64,000 nucleotides of DNA from Actinomycetota bacterium (GCA_020161245.1 JAIUOK010000006.1:56508-120507), one strand, 5' to 3'; positions 33,681 through 43,131 are shown, numbered from the stretch's first letter. Program-made: numbers and translations. The notes: a model not told the origin generated them from the letters alone.

Positions 33681-34072
33681 TGCGGATCTGCGGGGATCGC
33701 GCCCTCGGCCACCAGCACCTCGTGCGCGTTCTTGAACGCCTCGAGGCCCGCGGGGATGCCGCAGTAGACCGTGGCGTGGATGAGCGTCTCGCGGATCTCC
33801 TCCACGGTGACGCCGTTGTTGAGCGCGCCGCGCACGTGCAGCTTCAGCTCGGCGGGTTTGCCGAGGGCCGTGAGCATCGCGAGGTTGAGCAGCGAGCGCG
33901 TGCGCCGGTCGAGGCCGTCGCGGTTCCACGTGTAGCCCCAGCACCACTCGGTGGTGACGCGCTGGAAGCTCATCATGAAGTCGTCGGCGCGCTCCAGGCT
34001 GGCGTCGACGTACTCCGCGCCGAGCACGGCCCGCCGCGTGGCCAGGCCCTCCTCGAACAGGTCGCTGCTCAT
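33677..34072 (-). CDS. Carboxymuconolactone decarboxylase family protein
   Basis: A 131-residue PcaC-like protein. The core RRTRSLLNLAMLTALGKPAEL and the C-terminal EIRETLIHATVYCGIPAGLEA are typical of gamma-carboxymuconolactone decarboxylase. It lacks the CxxC of AhpD-type peroxidase relatives, which favours decarboxylase-type chemistry. The ATG follows GGAGGACCG. It is the first gene of the three-gene leftward operon; its promoter must lie in 34073-34302, where a palindromic repeat also sits. Confidence 0.87.
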   Translation of the reverse strand: MSSDLFEEGLATRRAVLGAEYVDASLERADDFMMSFQRVTTEWCWGYTWNRDGLDRRTRSLLNLAMLTALGKPAELKLHVRGALNNGVTVEEIRETLIHATVYCGIPAGLEAFKNAHEVLVAEGAIPADPQ

Positions 34073-34156
34073 CGGTCCTCCCGTGATCGCAGCGATCCTG
34101 CGCCGCCACCCGGCGCCGGCGCCCGCCGCACGTGCCGCCCGCCGGAACACCCCTCC

Positions 34157-34216
34157 CGCTGAGACTGATCGACTCTGCGTCGTGGGGCCTCTTCACGCAG
34201 TCGATCAGTCCGAGCG
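34157..34216. repeat. Family-1 palindromic repeat, copy A
   Basis: A ~60-base imperfect inverted repeat with outer arms containing AGACTGATCG (34162-34171) and CGATCAGTCC (34202-34211). The inner stem is CTGCGT/ACGCAG and the loop is GGGG-containing. The same design recurs at 46821-46883 and 62205-62266. This copy lies between divergent genes. Confidence 0.75.
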
Positions 34217-34302
34217 ACGGGGTGGCGGGGTGGCCGGGGTGGCGGGCCGGCGGGGCGGATAGCCTCGGGACGCTGCTCCCCGATACCCCTCGAGGTGGAC
34301 AC

Positions 34303-35154
34303 GTGCGCCTGGCCAACGTCTCCGGACGGCTCGTCATCCTGACCGCGGACGACCGCGGCGTCGACGTCGCGACGGTGTCCGACGGCCGGTTCGGCCCGGA
34401 CCCGATGTCGGCGTACGCCGAGTGGGACGCCTTCACGTCGTGGGCGTCCGGGCTCGACCTCGCCTCGGCGCCGCAGGTCGACGTCGCCCGCGCCGACCTC
34501 GGGGCCCCGGTTCCGCGGCCCGGCCAGGTGCTCGCCATCGGCCTGAACTACCGCGCCCACGCGATCGAGAGCGGCGCCCAGATCCCCGGCCGGCCGGTGG
34601 TCTTCACCAAGTTCGTCTCCTCGATCACCGGCCCCGACACCGAGGTGGTGCTGTCCGACGGCGACGTCGACTGGGAGGTCGAGCTCGTCGTCGTGATCGG
34701 CCGCGAGGCGCGGGGCGTGTCCCGCGACGACGCGTGGGCCTACGTCGCCGGGCTCACCGTCGGCAACGACGTCTCCGACCGCGCTCGGCAGTTCGCCGAT
34801 CCGGCGGGGCAGTGGTCGATGGGCAAGTCGTTCCCGGGCTACGGCCCCACGGGCCCGTGGCTGGTCACCCTCGACGAGGTGGCCGACCCCGACGACCTGC
34901 GGGTGGTGTGCGAGGTCGACGGCGCCGTCGTGCAGGACTCGCGCTCGAGCGACCTCATCTTCTCGGTGCCCGAGCTCATCGAGGACCTCAGCGCCGGACT
35001 CACCCTGCTGCCGGGCGACCTCGTCTTCACCGGGACGCCGTCGGGCGTGGCCCTCGGCCGCCCCGACAAGCCCTACCTGCGGCCGGGCCAGCAGGTCCGC
35101 ACCTGGATCGAGGGCATCGGCGACCTCCACCAGACCTTCATCGCCCGCCCCTGA
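34303..35154 (+). CDS. Fumarylacetoacetate hydrolase family protein
   Basis: A 283-residue FAH-domain protein. GLNYRAHAIESG, the metal-binding VDWEVELVVVIG, the NDVSDRARQ segment and LLPGDLVFTGTPSGV are clear. Family members handle ring-opened keto-acids (hydrolysis, decarboxylation or isomerisation). It is more like 2-hydroxyhepta-diene-dioate isomerase/acylpyruvase members than the FAH protein at 20970. The GTG at 34303 follows GAGGTGG. It stands alone, convergent with the IclR gene 23 bases away. Confidence 0.87.
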   Translation: MRLANVSGRLVILTADDRGVDVATVSDGRFGPDPMSAYAEWDAFTSWASGLDLASAPQVDVARADLGAPVPRPGQVLAIGLNYRAHAIESGAQIPGRPVVFTKFVSSITGPDTEVVLSDGDVDWEVELVVVIGREARGVSRDDAWAYVAGLTVGNDVSDRARQFADPAGQWSMGKSFPGYGPTGPWLVTLDEVADPDDLRVVCEVDGAVVQDSRSSDLIFSVPELIEDLSAGLTLLPGDLVFTGTPSGVALGRPDKPYLRPGQQVRTWIEGIGDLHQTFIARP

Positions 35155-35176
35155 CAGGTACGCGACACCGAGCAGG

Positions 35177-35980
35177 TCAGCGGGAGAGGGTGCGCGACAG
35201 GGCGAGGGCGGCGGTGCGGACGGCGGGGGCCAGGCGGCCGGGCTGCAGCTGGCTCGACGGCACCGTGATCGACAGCGCCGCCACGGGCTCGCCGCGCACC
35301 AGCACCGGAGCGGCCACGCACGAGACGCCGAGCACGGCCTCCTCGTGGTCGTAGCCGACGCCGGCCGTGCGGATCGTGGCCAGCTCGTTCTGCAGCACCA
35401 CGGGGTCGGCGATCGAGTGCTCGGTAAGCCGGCGCAGTGGACGCGACACGACCTCCTCGACCAGCGACGACGGCGAGAACGCCAGCAGCGTCTTGCCGAC
35501 GCCGGTCGAGGTGATCGGCAGCCGGCCGCCGACGCGCGAGGGCACGTCGACGCCGGAGTGCCCGCGGATCTTCTCCGCGTACAGCACGTCGAGGCCGTCG
35601 CGGACGGCGAGGTGGATGGTCTCGTGGGTGGCCTCGTAGAGGTCCTCCATGAACGGCAGCGCCGCCTCGCGCAGCCGCATCTTGATCGGCACGAGCTCGC
35701 CGAGCTCGAACACCGCGCGCCCGAGCACCCAGCCGTCGGCCGTGCGCTCGAGCATCCCCTGCGCCGAGAGCGAGTCGACGAGCCGGTGCGTCGTCGACTT
35801 CGGCAGGTCGGTGCGGCGGGAGATCGCCGAGAGCGTCTGCGGCTGTCCCGTAGGGCGGAACGACTGCAGGACCTGGATCCCGCGCTCGAGCATCGAGTCG
35901 CGCGGATCGGTAAGGCTCGCCTTGCTCTCGGGAGCCTTGGCCGGCGTCGGAGGGGCTGTCGGGGCTGCGTTCCGTGCCAT
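35177..35980 (-). CDS. IclR-family transcriptional regulator
   Basis: A 267-residue regulator. A ~30-residue Ala/Pro-rich leader is followed by the winged helix (MLERGIQVLQSF, LSAISRRTDLPKSTTHRLVDSL) and the IclR effector domain (STGVGKTLLAFSP, GVSCVAAPVL). The ATG at 35980 is chosen because homology begins soon after; the frame is open further upstream without family similarity. It is divergent from the hydratase-dehydrogenase-aldolase operon with an 85-base shared control region, so it probably controls that operon. Confidence 0.87.
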   Translation of the reverse strand: MARNAAPTAPPTPAKAPESKASLTDPRDSMLERGIQVLQSFRPTGQPQTLSAISRRTDLPKSTTHRLVDSLSAQGMLERTADGWVLGRAVFELGELVPIKMRLREAALPFMEDLYEATHETIHLAVRDGLDVLYAEKIRGHSGVDVPSRVGGRLPITSTGVGKTLLAFSPSSLVEEVVSRPLRRLTEHSIADPVVLQNELATIRTAGVGYDHEEAVLGVSCVAAPVLVRGEPVAALSITVPSSQLQPGRLAPAVRTAALALSRTLSR

Positions 35981-36025
35981 GGGACGCAGTCTGACGCAGC
36001 GGCACGGCCGAGTCCATCCTGAGCG

Positions 36026-36048
36026 CCACGCGCGCAGTGTGCGCGTGG
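36026..36048. promoter_or_regulatory. Candidate IclR operator between 35980 and 36066
   Basis: A perfect inverted repeat CCACGCGC-N7-GCGCGTGG lies midway between the IclR start and the hydratase start. It is the only strong symmetric element in this gap. It sits 8 bases before the hydratase ribosome-binding site AGGAGG (36056-36061), a repressor-like position. Confidence 0.5.
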
Positions 36049-36065
36049 TCACCCCAGGAGGATGG

Positions 36066-36866
36066 ATGTCCCTCGTGACGGACGTGCGGCAGGCCGCCGC
36101 CGACCGCCTCTGGCAGGCCGCCCAGTGGCGCACGCCGTGCCCGCCGATCCGCGACCTCGTGGCCGCCGACGACGTCGAGTCGGCCTACGCGATCTCGTCG
36201 ATCAACGTGGCCCGGCGCCTCGAGAAGGGCGCCCTGCGCGTCGGGCGCAAGATCGGCCTGACGTCGGAGGCCGTGCAGCGACAGCTCGGCGTCGGCACCC
36301 CGGACTTCGGCGCGCTGCTCGACGACATGGTCGTGGCGCCCGGCGGCGTCGTCCCCACCGGCGTGCTGCTGCAGCCCAAGGTCGAGGCCGAGGTCGCGTT
36401 CGTCCTCACCGGCGACCTCGACGGCGCCCTCGAGAGCACCGACGAGGTGCGCGCGGCGATCGGCGGCGCGATGGCCGCGATCGAGATCGTCGACTCGCGC
36501 ATCGCCGACTGGGACATCAAGTACGCCGACACCGTCGCGGACAACGCGTCGTGCGGCCTCTACGTCGTCTCCGACACCGTCGTGCCGCTCGCGGACGTCG
36601 AGCCCGTCGAGGTGTCGATGACCATGTCGATCAACGGCGAGGAGGTCAGCACCGGCAGCGGCGCGGCCTGCCTCGGCGACCCGCTCAACGCGGTGCTGTG
36701 GCTCGCCCGCACGCTGCGCGACGTCGGCGACCCGCTGCGCGCGGGCGAGGTCGTCCTGTCCGGGGCCCTGGGCCCCATGGCTGTGGTCCGCCCGGGCGAC
36801 AGCGTCGAGACCACGATCACCGGCCTCGGCACGGTGTCGGTCCGCTTCGCGGAGGAGAGCGCATGA
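36066..36866 (+). CDS. 2-Hydroxypenta-2,4-dienoate hydratase family protein
   Basis: A 266-residue protein of the 2-keto-4-pentenoate hydratase family ([50 protein letters not shown]). It adds water to 2-hydroxypenta-2,4-dienoate to give 4-hydroxy-2-oxovalerate, the step after C-C hydrolysis. The ATG 36066 has AGGAGG 4 bases upstream. An out-of-frame ATG at 36062 is ignored. It is the first gene of the terminal meta-cleavage operon, overlapping the next start as ATGA. Confidence 0.9.
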   Translation: MSLVTDVRQAAADRLWQAAQWRTPCPPIRDLVAADDVESAYAISSINVARRLEKGALRVGRKIGLTSEAVQRQLGVGTPDFGALLDDMVVAPGGVVPTGVLLQPKVEAEVAFVLTGDLDGALESTDEVRAAIGGAMAAIEIVDSRIADWDIKYADTVADNASCGLYVVSDTVVPLADVEPVEVSMTMSINGEEVSTGSGAACLGDPLNAVLWLARTLRDVGDPLRAGEVVLSGALGPMAVVRPGDSVETTITGLGTVSVRFAEESA

Positions 36867-37825
36867 CCCGCAACAAGGTGGCGATCATCGGATCGGGCAA
36901 CATCGGCACCGATCTCATGATCAAGATCCTGCAGATCTCGGACGGCCTCGAGATGGGCGCCCTGGTCGGCATCGACCCCAACAGCGACGGCCTGGCGCGC
37001 GCGGCGCGCATGGGCGTCACGGCCGTGAGCACCGGCATCGACGGCCTGCTCGCGCTTCCGGACTTCGACGAGTACGGCTTCGTCTTCGACGCCACGTCGG
37101 CGACCGCGCACCTGCACAACGACGCGAAGCTCGCCGAGCACCCCGTCCACGTCATCGACCTGACGCCGGCCGCGATCGGCCCGTACGTCGTCCCGTCGGT
37201 CAACCTCGACGAGCACCTCGACAAGCGCAACGTCAACATGGTCACTTGCGGGGGCCAGGCCACGATCCCCATGGTGGCGGCCATCTCGCAGGTGGCGCCG
37301 GTGCGCTACGCCGAGATCGTCGCCTCGATCTCGTCGAAGTCCGCGGGCCCCGGCACGCGGGCCAACATCGACGAGTTCACCGAGACGACGTCGCTGGCGA
37401 TCGAGAAGGTCGGCGGCGCAGCGCGCGGCAAGGCGATCATCATCCTCAACCCCGCCGAGCCGCCGCTCATCATGCGCGACACGGTCTTCGCGATCGTCGA
37501 CGAGTGCGACGAGCAGGCCGTGGTCGACTCCGTCGAGCGCATGGTCGCCAAGGTGCAGGCCTACGTGCCGGGCTACCGGCTCAAGCAGAAGGTGCAGTTC
37601 CGCAAGGCCGCCAAGAACGGCCCCGAGGCCGCCCTCATGCCGGGCGCCGAGCCCGCCGAGCGCCTCGTGGTGTCGGTGTTCCTCGAGGTCGAGGGCGCCG
37701 GCCACTACCTGCCGACGTACGCCGGCAACCTCGACATCATGACCTCGGCCGGCCTGCAGGTCGCCGAGCGCCTGGTGTCGCTCGACAAGGACGCCGACGC
37801 GAAGCTGGAGGTCGCAGCGCGATGA
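36863..37825 (+). CDS. Acetaldehyde dehydrogenase (acylating), BphJ/HsaG-like
   Basis: A 320-residue enzyme with an N-terminal NAD-binding loop GSGNIGTDL (10-18) and catalytic Cys129 in VTCGGQAT. It turns the aldehyde released by the aldolase into acetyl-CoA (or propionyl-CoA) using NAD+ and CoA, with the aldehyde channelled from the aldolase in a complex. It is linked to both neighbours by ATGA overlaps, consistent with fixed stoichiometry. Confidence 0.95.
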   Translation: MTRNKVAIIGSGNIGTDLMIKILQISDGLEMGALVGIDPNSDGLARAARMGVTAVSTGIDGLLALPDFDEYGFVFDATSATAHLHNDAKLAEHPVHVIDLTPAAIGPYVVPSVNLDEHLDKRNVNMVTCGGQATIPMVAAISQVAPVRYAEIVASISSKSAGPGTRANIDEFTETTSLAIEKVGGAARGKAIIILNPAEPPLIMRDTVFAIVDECDEQAVVDSVERMVAKVQAYVPGYRLKQKVQFRKAAKNGPEAALMPGAEPAERLVVSVFLEVEGAGHYLPTYAGNLDIMTSAGLQVAERLVSLDKDADAKLEVAAR

Positions 37826-38883
37826 CGAAGCTCTACATCCAGGACGTCACCCTCCGGGACGGGATGCACTCCGTCCGGCACCAGTACACGGTGGAGCAGG
37901 TGCGCGCGATCGCCGCGGCCCTCGACGCCGCCGGCGTCGACGCCATCGAGGTCACGCACGGCGACGGCCTCGGCGGCAGCAGCCTCAACTACGGCCCCGG
38001 CCGCCACACCGACTGGGAGTGGATCGCCGCCGCCGCCGACGTCGTGAAGAACGCCAAGCTCACGACCCTGCTGCTCCCCGGCATCGGGCGCATCGAGGAC
38101 CTCGAGCACGCGCACGAGCTCGGTGTGCAGTCGGTCCGCGTGGCCACGCACTGCACCGAGGCCGACGTCGCGATCCAGCACATCGGCAAGGCGCGCGAGC
38201 TCGGCATGGACGTCAGCGGCTTCCTCATGATGAGCCACATGGCCGAGGTCGACGTCCTCATCAAGCAGGCGAAGATCATGGAGGACGCCGGCGCGATGTG
38301 CCTCTACGTCGTCGACTCCGGCGGCCGCCTCACGATGGACGGCGTCCGCGAGCGCGTGCGCGCCTTCCGCCAGGAGCTCAAGCCCGAGACGCAGGTCGGC
38401 ATCCACGCCCACCACAACCTCGGCCTCGGCGTCGCCAACAGCGTCGTCGCGGTGGAGGAGGGCGCCTACCGCGTCGACGCATCGCTGGCCGGCCAGGGCG
38501 CGGGCGCGGGCAACTGCCCGATCGAGGCCTTCGTCGCCGTGGCCGACCTGCAGGGCTGGGAGACCGGCTGCGACGTCTTCTCGCTCATGGACGCCGCCGA
38601 CGACCTCGTCCGCCCGACCCAGGACCGCCCGGTCCGCGTCGACCGCGAGACCCTGAGCCTCGGCTACGCCGGCGTCTACGGGTCGTTCCTCCGCCACGCC
38701 GAGCGTGCGGCCGAGACCTACGGCCTCGACACCCGCACGATCCTCGTCGAGGTCGGCCGTCGCCGGCTCGTCGGCGGCCAGGAGGACATGATCGTCGACG
38801 TCGCGCTCGACATGGTCGCGGACCGCGAGGCGGCCGTCGCCGCAGCCGAGGACGCCAAGAACGAGGCCCCCGCGGGGGTCTGA
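37822..38883 (+). CDS. 4-Hydroxy-2-oxovalerate aldolase, BphI/HsaF-like
   Basis: A 353-residue TIM-barrel aldolase of the DRE-metallolyase type. VTLRDGMHS (Arg12, Asp13, His16) and the metal-binding HAHHNLG are present, with the C-terminal domain that contacts the dehydrogenase. It splits 4-hydroxy-2-oxoacids into pyruvate and an aldehyde. The last gene of the operon, it is followed by the terminator at 38932-38969. Confidence 0.95.
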   Translation: MTKLYIQDVTLRDGMHSVRHQYTVEQVRAIAAALDAAGVDAIEVTHGDGLGGSSLNYGPGRHTDWEWIAAAADVVKNAKLTTLLLPGIGRIEDLEHAHELGVQSVRVATHCTEADVAIQHIGKARELGMDVSGFLMMSHMAEVDVLIKQAKIMEDAGAMCLYVVDSGGRLTMDGVRERVRAFRQELKPETQVGIHAHHNLGLGVANSVVAVEEGAYRVDASLAGQGAGAGNCPIEAFVAVADLQGWETGCDVFSLMDAADDLVRPTQDRPVRVDRETLSLGYAGVYGSFLRHAERAAETYGLDTRTILVEVGRRRLVGGQEDMIVDVALDMVADREAAVAAAEDAKNEAPAGV

Positions 38884-38931
38884 GACCGCTTGCCGGAACG
38901 GCGCTTCCGCCGTCCCGGTGTGACCCGCGCT

Positions 38932-38969
38932 ACGGCGTCCCCTTCAATCGTCAACGAAGGGGACGCCGT
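38932..38969. terminator. Terminator of the hydratase/dehydrogenase/aldolase operon
   Basis: A perfect 14-bp stem (left arm ACGGCGTCCCCTTC) with a 10-base loop lies 48 bases after the aldolase stop and separates the catabolic operon from ppdK. Confidence 0.75.
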
Positions 38970-39042
38970 CGCTATCGTCGCTCGCAGAGGGCCGGGGCCC
39001 CGGGGGGGTATCCGGCCGCTAGACGCTCGGAAGGAGCGCAGC

Positions 39043-41754
39043 ATGCCCGGCAGCCCGGCTTACGTCTTCGACTTCACCCAGGGGTCGAAGGACATGAAGG
39101 ACCTCCTCGGCGGCAAGGGAGCCAACCTCGCCGAGATGACCAACCTCGGGCTGCCGGTGCCGCCGGGGTTCACCATCACCACGGAGGCGTGCCGGGCGTA
39201 CCTCGCCAACGGCAAGGAGCCGGGCGAGCTGCGCGTGCAGGTCACCATGGCGCTGCGCCACCTCGAGGACGAGCTCGACCGGCGTCTGGGCGACCGCCAC
39301 GACCCGCTGCTGGTCTCGGTGCGCTCGGGCGCGAAGTTCTCGATGCCCGGCATGATGGAGACGGTCCTCAACATCGGGCTCAACGACGCCTCTGTCGTCG
39401 GCCTGGCGGAGGCCAGCGGCAACGAGCGGTTCGCGTGGGACTCCTACCGGCGTCTGATCCAGATGTTCGGCAAGACCGTCCTCGACATCGACGGTGAGCG
39501 GTTCGCCGACGCCCTCGAGGCGGCGAAGAAGGCCAAGGGCGTCACCAACGACACCGAGCTCGGCGTGGCCGAGCTCGAGGCGCTGGTGGGGACGTTCAAG
39601 GACATCGTGCGCGAGGAGTCGGGCCGCGAGTTCCCGCAGCACCCCCGCGAGCAGCTCGACCTCGCGATCCGTGCTGTGTTCGACTCGTGGAACACCGACC
39701 GCGCGCGCCTGTACCGCCGCCGCGAGCGCATCCCGCACGACCTGGGCACCGCGGTGAACATCTGCACGATGGTGTTCGGCAACCTCGGCGAGGGCTCGGG
39801 CACCGGCGTCGCGTTCACCCGCGACCCCTCCACCGGCGCGCCCGGCTCGTACGGCGACTACCTCGAGAACGCGCAGGGCGAGGACGTCGTCGCCGGCATC
39901 CGCAACACCCTCTCGCTCGACGACCTCAAGACGTTGCAGCCCGAGGCCCACGCCGAGCTCATGACGGTGATGCGCCGCCTCGAGACCCACTACCGCGACC
40001 TGTGCGACATCGAGTTCACCATCGAGCGCGGCAAGCTCTGGATGCTGCAGACCCGCGTCGGCAAGCGCACGGCTGCTGCGGCGTTCCGCATCGCCACCCA
40101 GCTCGTCGACGAGCACCTCATCCACGAGGACGAGGCGCTCGACCGCGTCACCGGCGCCCAGCTCGCGCAGCTGATGTTCCCCCAGTTCGACTCCGCCGCC
40201 CCGCGCCAGCTGCTGTGCAAGGCGATGGCCGCCTCGCCCGGCGCCGCGGTGGGCAAGGTCGTGTTCGACTCCGCCGCCGCCGTCGCCGCCAAGGAGCGCG
40301 GCGAGGACGTGCTGCTGCTGCGCCGCGAGACCAACCCCGACGACCTCGAGGGCATGATCGCGGCGGCCGGCATCCTCACTGCGCGCGGCGGCAAGACCTC
40401 GCACGCCGCCGTTGTCGCCCGCGGCATGGGCAAGACCTGTGTGTCCGGCGCGGAGGACCTCGACATCGACACGCATCTGCGCATCGCGCAGTGCGGCGAC
40501 ATCACCATCACCGAGGGCGACGTGCTCTCGATCGACGGCTCCACCGGCGAGGTCTTCGTCGGCTCGGTGCCCGTGGTGCCCTCACCCGTCGTCACCTACC
40601 TCGAGCACGGGCTCGACAAGGCGCTGGCCGACGTCGACGAGGACACCGCGGCCCTCGTGGTCGCCGTCGACCGGGTGCTCAAGTACGCCGACGACACCCG
40701 CCGGCTCAAGGTGCGTGCCAACGCCGACACCGCCGAGGACGCCGCCCGTGCGCGCCACCTGGGCGCGGAGGGCATCGGCCTGACCCGCACCGAGCACATG
40801 TTCCTCGGCGACCGCCGCGTGCTCATCGAGCGCGTGATCCTCTCCGAGGACGAGGACCGTCAGGAGGCGCTCGACGCGCTGCTTCCCCTGCAGCGCCAGG
40901 ACTTCGTCGAGCTGCTGCGCGAGATGGACGGCCTGCCCGTCACGATCCGCCTGCTCGACCCGCCGCTGCACGAGTTCCTGCCCAACCTCACCGAGCTGTC
41001 GGTGCGGGTGGCGGTGGCCGAGGCCAACGGCCTGCCCGAGGCGGCCGACCTCAAGCTGCTCGCCGCCGTGCAGCGCCTGCACGAGTCGAACCCGATGCTC
41101 GGCCTGCGCGGCGTCCGCCTCGGCCTGGTGGTGCCCGGCCTGTTCGCCCTGCAGGTGCGCGCGATCTCCGAGGCCGCCGTCCAGCGGATCAAGGAGGGCG
41201 GCGACCCCAAGGTCGAGATCATGGTGCCGCTCGTCGGCTCCGTGATGGAGCTGCACCTCGTCGCCGACGAGACCGACGGCATCGTCCACGAGATCGCCGC
41301 GCGCGAGGGTGTCGACCTGCACATCCCGATCGGCACGATGATCGAGCTGCCGCGCGCCGCGCTCACCGCCCACCGCATCGCCGAGGTCGCCGAGTTCTTC
41401 TCCTTCGGCACCAACGACCTCACCCAGACGACGTGGGGCTTCAGCCGCGACGACGTCGAGGCCGAGTTCTTCGCGACCTACCTCGACAAGGGCGTCTTCA
41501 CCGTGTCGCCGTTCGAGACCCTCGACGGCGACGGCGTCGGCCGCCTCGTGGAGATCGCCGCGAAGGAGGGGCGCGCCAAGCGGCCCGACATCAAGCTCGG
41601 CGTCTGCGGCGAGCACGGCGGCGACCCCGAGTCGATCCACTTCTTCCACGGAGTGGGCCTCGACTACGTGTCCTGCTCGCCGTTCCGCGTCCCGGTCGCC
41701 CGCCTCGAGGCCGGCCGCGCCGCCATCGCCTCGGAGTCGTCCGACACCCGCTGA
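39043..41754 (+). CDS. ppdK: Pyruvate, phosphate dikinase
   Basis: A 903-residue three-domain enzyme. It has the N-terminal ATP-grasp region (LLGGKGANLAEM, VRSGAKFSMPGMMETVLNIG), the phospho-carrier His454 in GGKTSHAAVVARGMGK, and the C-terminal PEP/pyruvate barrel with active-site Cys855 in GVCGEHGG. It interconverts pyruvate, ATP and phosphate with PEP, AMP and pyrophosphate. The ATG follows AAGGAGCG. It follows a pyruvate-producing operon but has its own leader behind a terminator, so it is a neighbour rather than an operon member. Conversion of pyruvate to PEP for gluconeogenesis would suit growth on aromatics. Confidence 0.97.
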   Translation: MPGSPAYVFDFTQGSKDMKDLLGGKGANLAEMTNLGLPVPPGFTITTEACRAYLANGKEPGELRVQVTMALRHLEDELDRRLGDRHDPLLVSVRSGAKFSMPGMMETVLNIGLNDASVVGLAEASGNERFAWDSYRRLIQMFGKTVLDIDGERFADALEAAKKAKGVTNDTELGVAELEALVGTFKDIVREESGREFPQHPREQLDLAIRAVFDSWNTDRARLYRRRERIPHDLGTAVNICTMVFGNLGEGSGTGVAFTRDPSTGAPGSYGDYLENAQGEDVVAGIRNTLSLDDLKTLQPEAHAELMTVMRRLETHYRDLCDIEFTIERGKLWMLQTRVGKRTAAAAFRIATQLVDEHLIHEDEALDRVTGAQLAQLMFPQFDSAAPRQLLCKAMAASPGAAVGKVVFDSAAAVAAKERGEDVLLLRRETNPDDLEGMIAAAGILTARGGKTSHAAVVARGMGKTCVSGAEDLDIDTHLRIAQCGDITITEGDVLSIDGSTGEVFVGSVPVVPSPVVTYLEHGLDKALADVDEDTAALVVAVDRVLKYADDTRRLKVRANADTAEDAARARHLGAEGIGLTRTEHMFLGDRRVLIERVILSEDEDRQEALDALLPLQRQDFVELLREMDGLPVTIRLLDPPLHEFLPNLTELSVRVAVAEANGLPEAADLKLLAAVQRLHESNPMLGLRGVRLGLVVPGLFALQVRAISEAAVQRIKEGGDPKVEIMVPLVGSVMELHLVADETDGIVHEIAAREGVDLHIPIGTMIELPRAALTAHRIAEVAEFFSFGTNDLTQTTWGFSRDDVEAEFFATYLDKGVFTVSPFETLDGDGVGRLVEIAAKEGRAKRPDIKLGVCGEHGGDPESIHFFHGVGLDYVSCSPFRVPVARLEAGRAAIASESSDTR

Positions 41755-41770
41755 CCCTGCACGTGCTCGC

Positions 41771-41816
41771 TCTGGATGGGTGAGCGACGGCTATAGCCGT
41801 CGCACACCCATCCAGA
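41771..41816. repeat. Family-2 palindromic repeat, copy 1 (bidirectional terminator)
   Basis: A 46-base hairpin, perfect except for one A-A pair. The outer arm TCTGGATGGGTG pairs with CACCCATCCAGA, and the inner arms are GCGACGGCTA/TAGCCGTCGC. It starts 17 bases after the ppdK stop, between convergent genes. Three more 46-base copies are at 45452, 47784 and 52725. Confidence 0.8.
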
Positions 41817-41834
41817 TCGCGTTCGCGGGCTGCG

Positions 41835-42680
41835 TCAGATGGTGCCGCCGCCGCTGGCGCCGGTGGTGCCGTGCGATCCGGGCGGGCCCTGCAGCTGGCC
41901 GCCGTCCTGCGACGTGGTGCCGCCCGGGAGGTCCTGACCCCCGGGGCCGCCGAGGCCGCCGGGGACCCCGGAGCCGGCGGAGCCGTCGGGCGGGAGCGGC
42001 ATCGAGCCCCCGGTGCCCCCGGTGCCGCCGTTGCCGCCGGTGGTGTCGTTCTGCGAGCCCATGCCGGGCGGGAGCTGCAGCCCGCCGCTGCTGTCGCTGC
42101 CGTCGCTGCTCTGGCCCGGGATCTGCGGGAGGGTGCCGGTGGAGCTGTCGTCGTCGGTGCCCTGGCCCGGCATCTGGGGGAGCGTGCCGGAGCCGTTGTC
42201 GGTCGTGCCGCTGGATCCGTTGCTGCTGGGGCCCTGCGGGCCGCCGTGGCGGCCGCCGAACTGGCCGCCGCCGAGCTGCTCCTGCGACGAGCCGCCGTTG
42301 GTACCGGCGATCGCGACCCCGGTGACGGTCGCGCCGCCTACCAGCCCCGCCGCGACGAGCGCCACCGGCAGGCCCACCCGGCGCAGCAGCGTCGAGGTGC
42401 GCGAGCCGCCGTCGGTGGCGTCGGCATCGGCGTACGCCGTCGTGCCCGGTGCTGCTCCGGCGTACTGCTGATCGCCGGCCGTTGTTCCGGTGTACCGCTG
42501 ATCGGCGGCGTACGAGGAGGAGCCGGGGTCCGAGGCGCGGGGCGACGACGTGCTCGGGCCGTCCGCCGCGGGGTACGACGTCGTCGGCGTGCTGTCCGGC
42601 GTGGTGCCGAACGGCGGCACGTTGAGCACGCGGTCGTCGTCCGGCTGGGGTGCCTGGTCGTACGGCGTCGGGTCGGTCAT
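41835..42680 (-). CDS. Membrane-anchored Gly/Ser/Pro-rich low-complexity protein
   Basis: A 281-residue protein of no recognised family. A ~105-residue hydrophilic N-terminus rich in Ser/Thr/Ala/Asp precedes one membrane segment (VALVAAGLVGGATVTGVAIAG). A long tail of Gly, Pro, Ser, Gln and Asp follows, with internal repeats (GTLPQMPGQ and GTLPQIPGQ). The topology suggests a tail outside the membrane. The ATG has CAGGAGAAC upstream. The anchor resembles that of the PepSY protein at 43177, so both may belong to one envelope-related set. Confidence 0.7.
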   Translation of the reverse strand: MTDPTPYDQAPQPDDDRVLNVPPFGTTPDSTPTTSYPAADGPSTSSPRASDPGSSSYAADQRYTGTTAGDQQYAGAAPGTTAYADADATDGGSRTSTLLRRVGLPVALVAAGLVGGATVTGVAIAGTNGGSSQEQLGGGQFGGRHGGPQGPSSNGSSGTTDNGSGTLPQMPGQGTDDDSSTGTLPQIPGQSSDGSDSSGGLQLPPGMGSQNDTTGGNGGTGGTGGSMPLPPDGSAGSGVPGGLGGPGGQDLPGGTTSQDGGQLQGPPGSHGTTGASGGGTI

Positions 42681-42978
42681 CGGTTCTCCTGCGGGTCGGC
42701 GCTGGGTGCGGTCGGGCGGACGTCGGGACCGGCTGGCGATCGGCTGGCTCTCGGCTTGAGCTCGGCTGGGGCCGGCGTCCTCACGAGCGAGGGTGCGTGC
42801 CGAGCCTGAGAGGACCCTGCGAGCCGCCCCCGTGCTGCGCTGAGCGCACCTGAGCCGTGGCCCGCCGAACCTGAAGACCGTGTGAGGACGCGTGTGACAG
42901 CCCGAGAGGGGCCACACCCGGCGCCGTTTGCCCCACCTGGGGCTGTGACACGCGGACCGCCGCAGGCGGCGGAAGCGT
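42681..42978. other. Gene-free stretch upstream of the low-complexity protein
   Basis: I see no convincing gene here. It must hold the promoter for the leftward gene starting at 42680, but no clear -35/-10 pair is visible. The only structured part of the wider 42681-43176 gap is the tandem repeat and terminator listed next. Confidence 0.5.
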
Positions 42979-43078
42979 GGGTCGATGCGCGCTGTCTGCG
43001 ACGCGATCCGACCCCCAGCGGCTCGCGGTGCGGACTTGGGGGTCGATGCGCGCTGTCTGCGACGCGATCCGACCCCCA
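42979..43078. repeat. Tandem 39-nt direct repeat with hairpin potential
   Basis: Two identical 39-base copies (42979-43017 and 43040-43078), offset by 61 bases, each begin GGGTCGATGCGCG and end GATCCGACCCCCA. Each has complementary ends (GGGTCG/CGACCC) and can fold as an imperfect hairpin. It lies between two leftward genes encoding anchored proteins. Confidence 0.8.
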
Positions 43079-43095
43079 ACGCCAGACGACGACGG

Positions 43096-43131
43096 CGACG
43101 GGCCGGGACCTCGCGAGGTCCCGGCCCGTCG
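43096..43131. terminator. Terminator of the PepSY protein gene
   Basis: A perfect 36-base palindrome centred at 43113/43114 (left half begins CGACGGGCCGGGACC) lies 46 bases beyond the leftward gene's stop. Confidence 0.75.
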
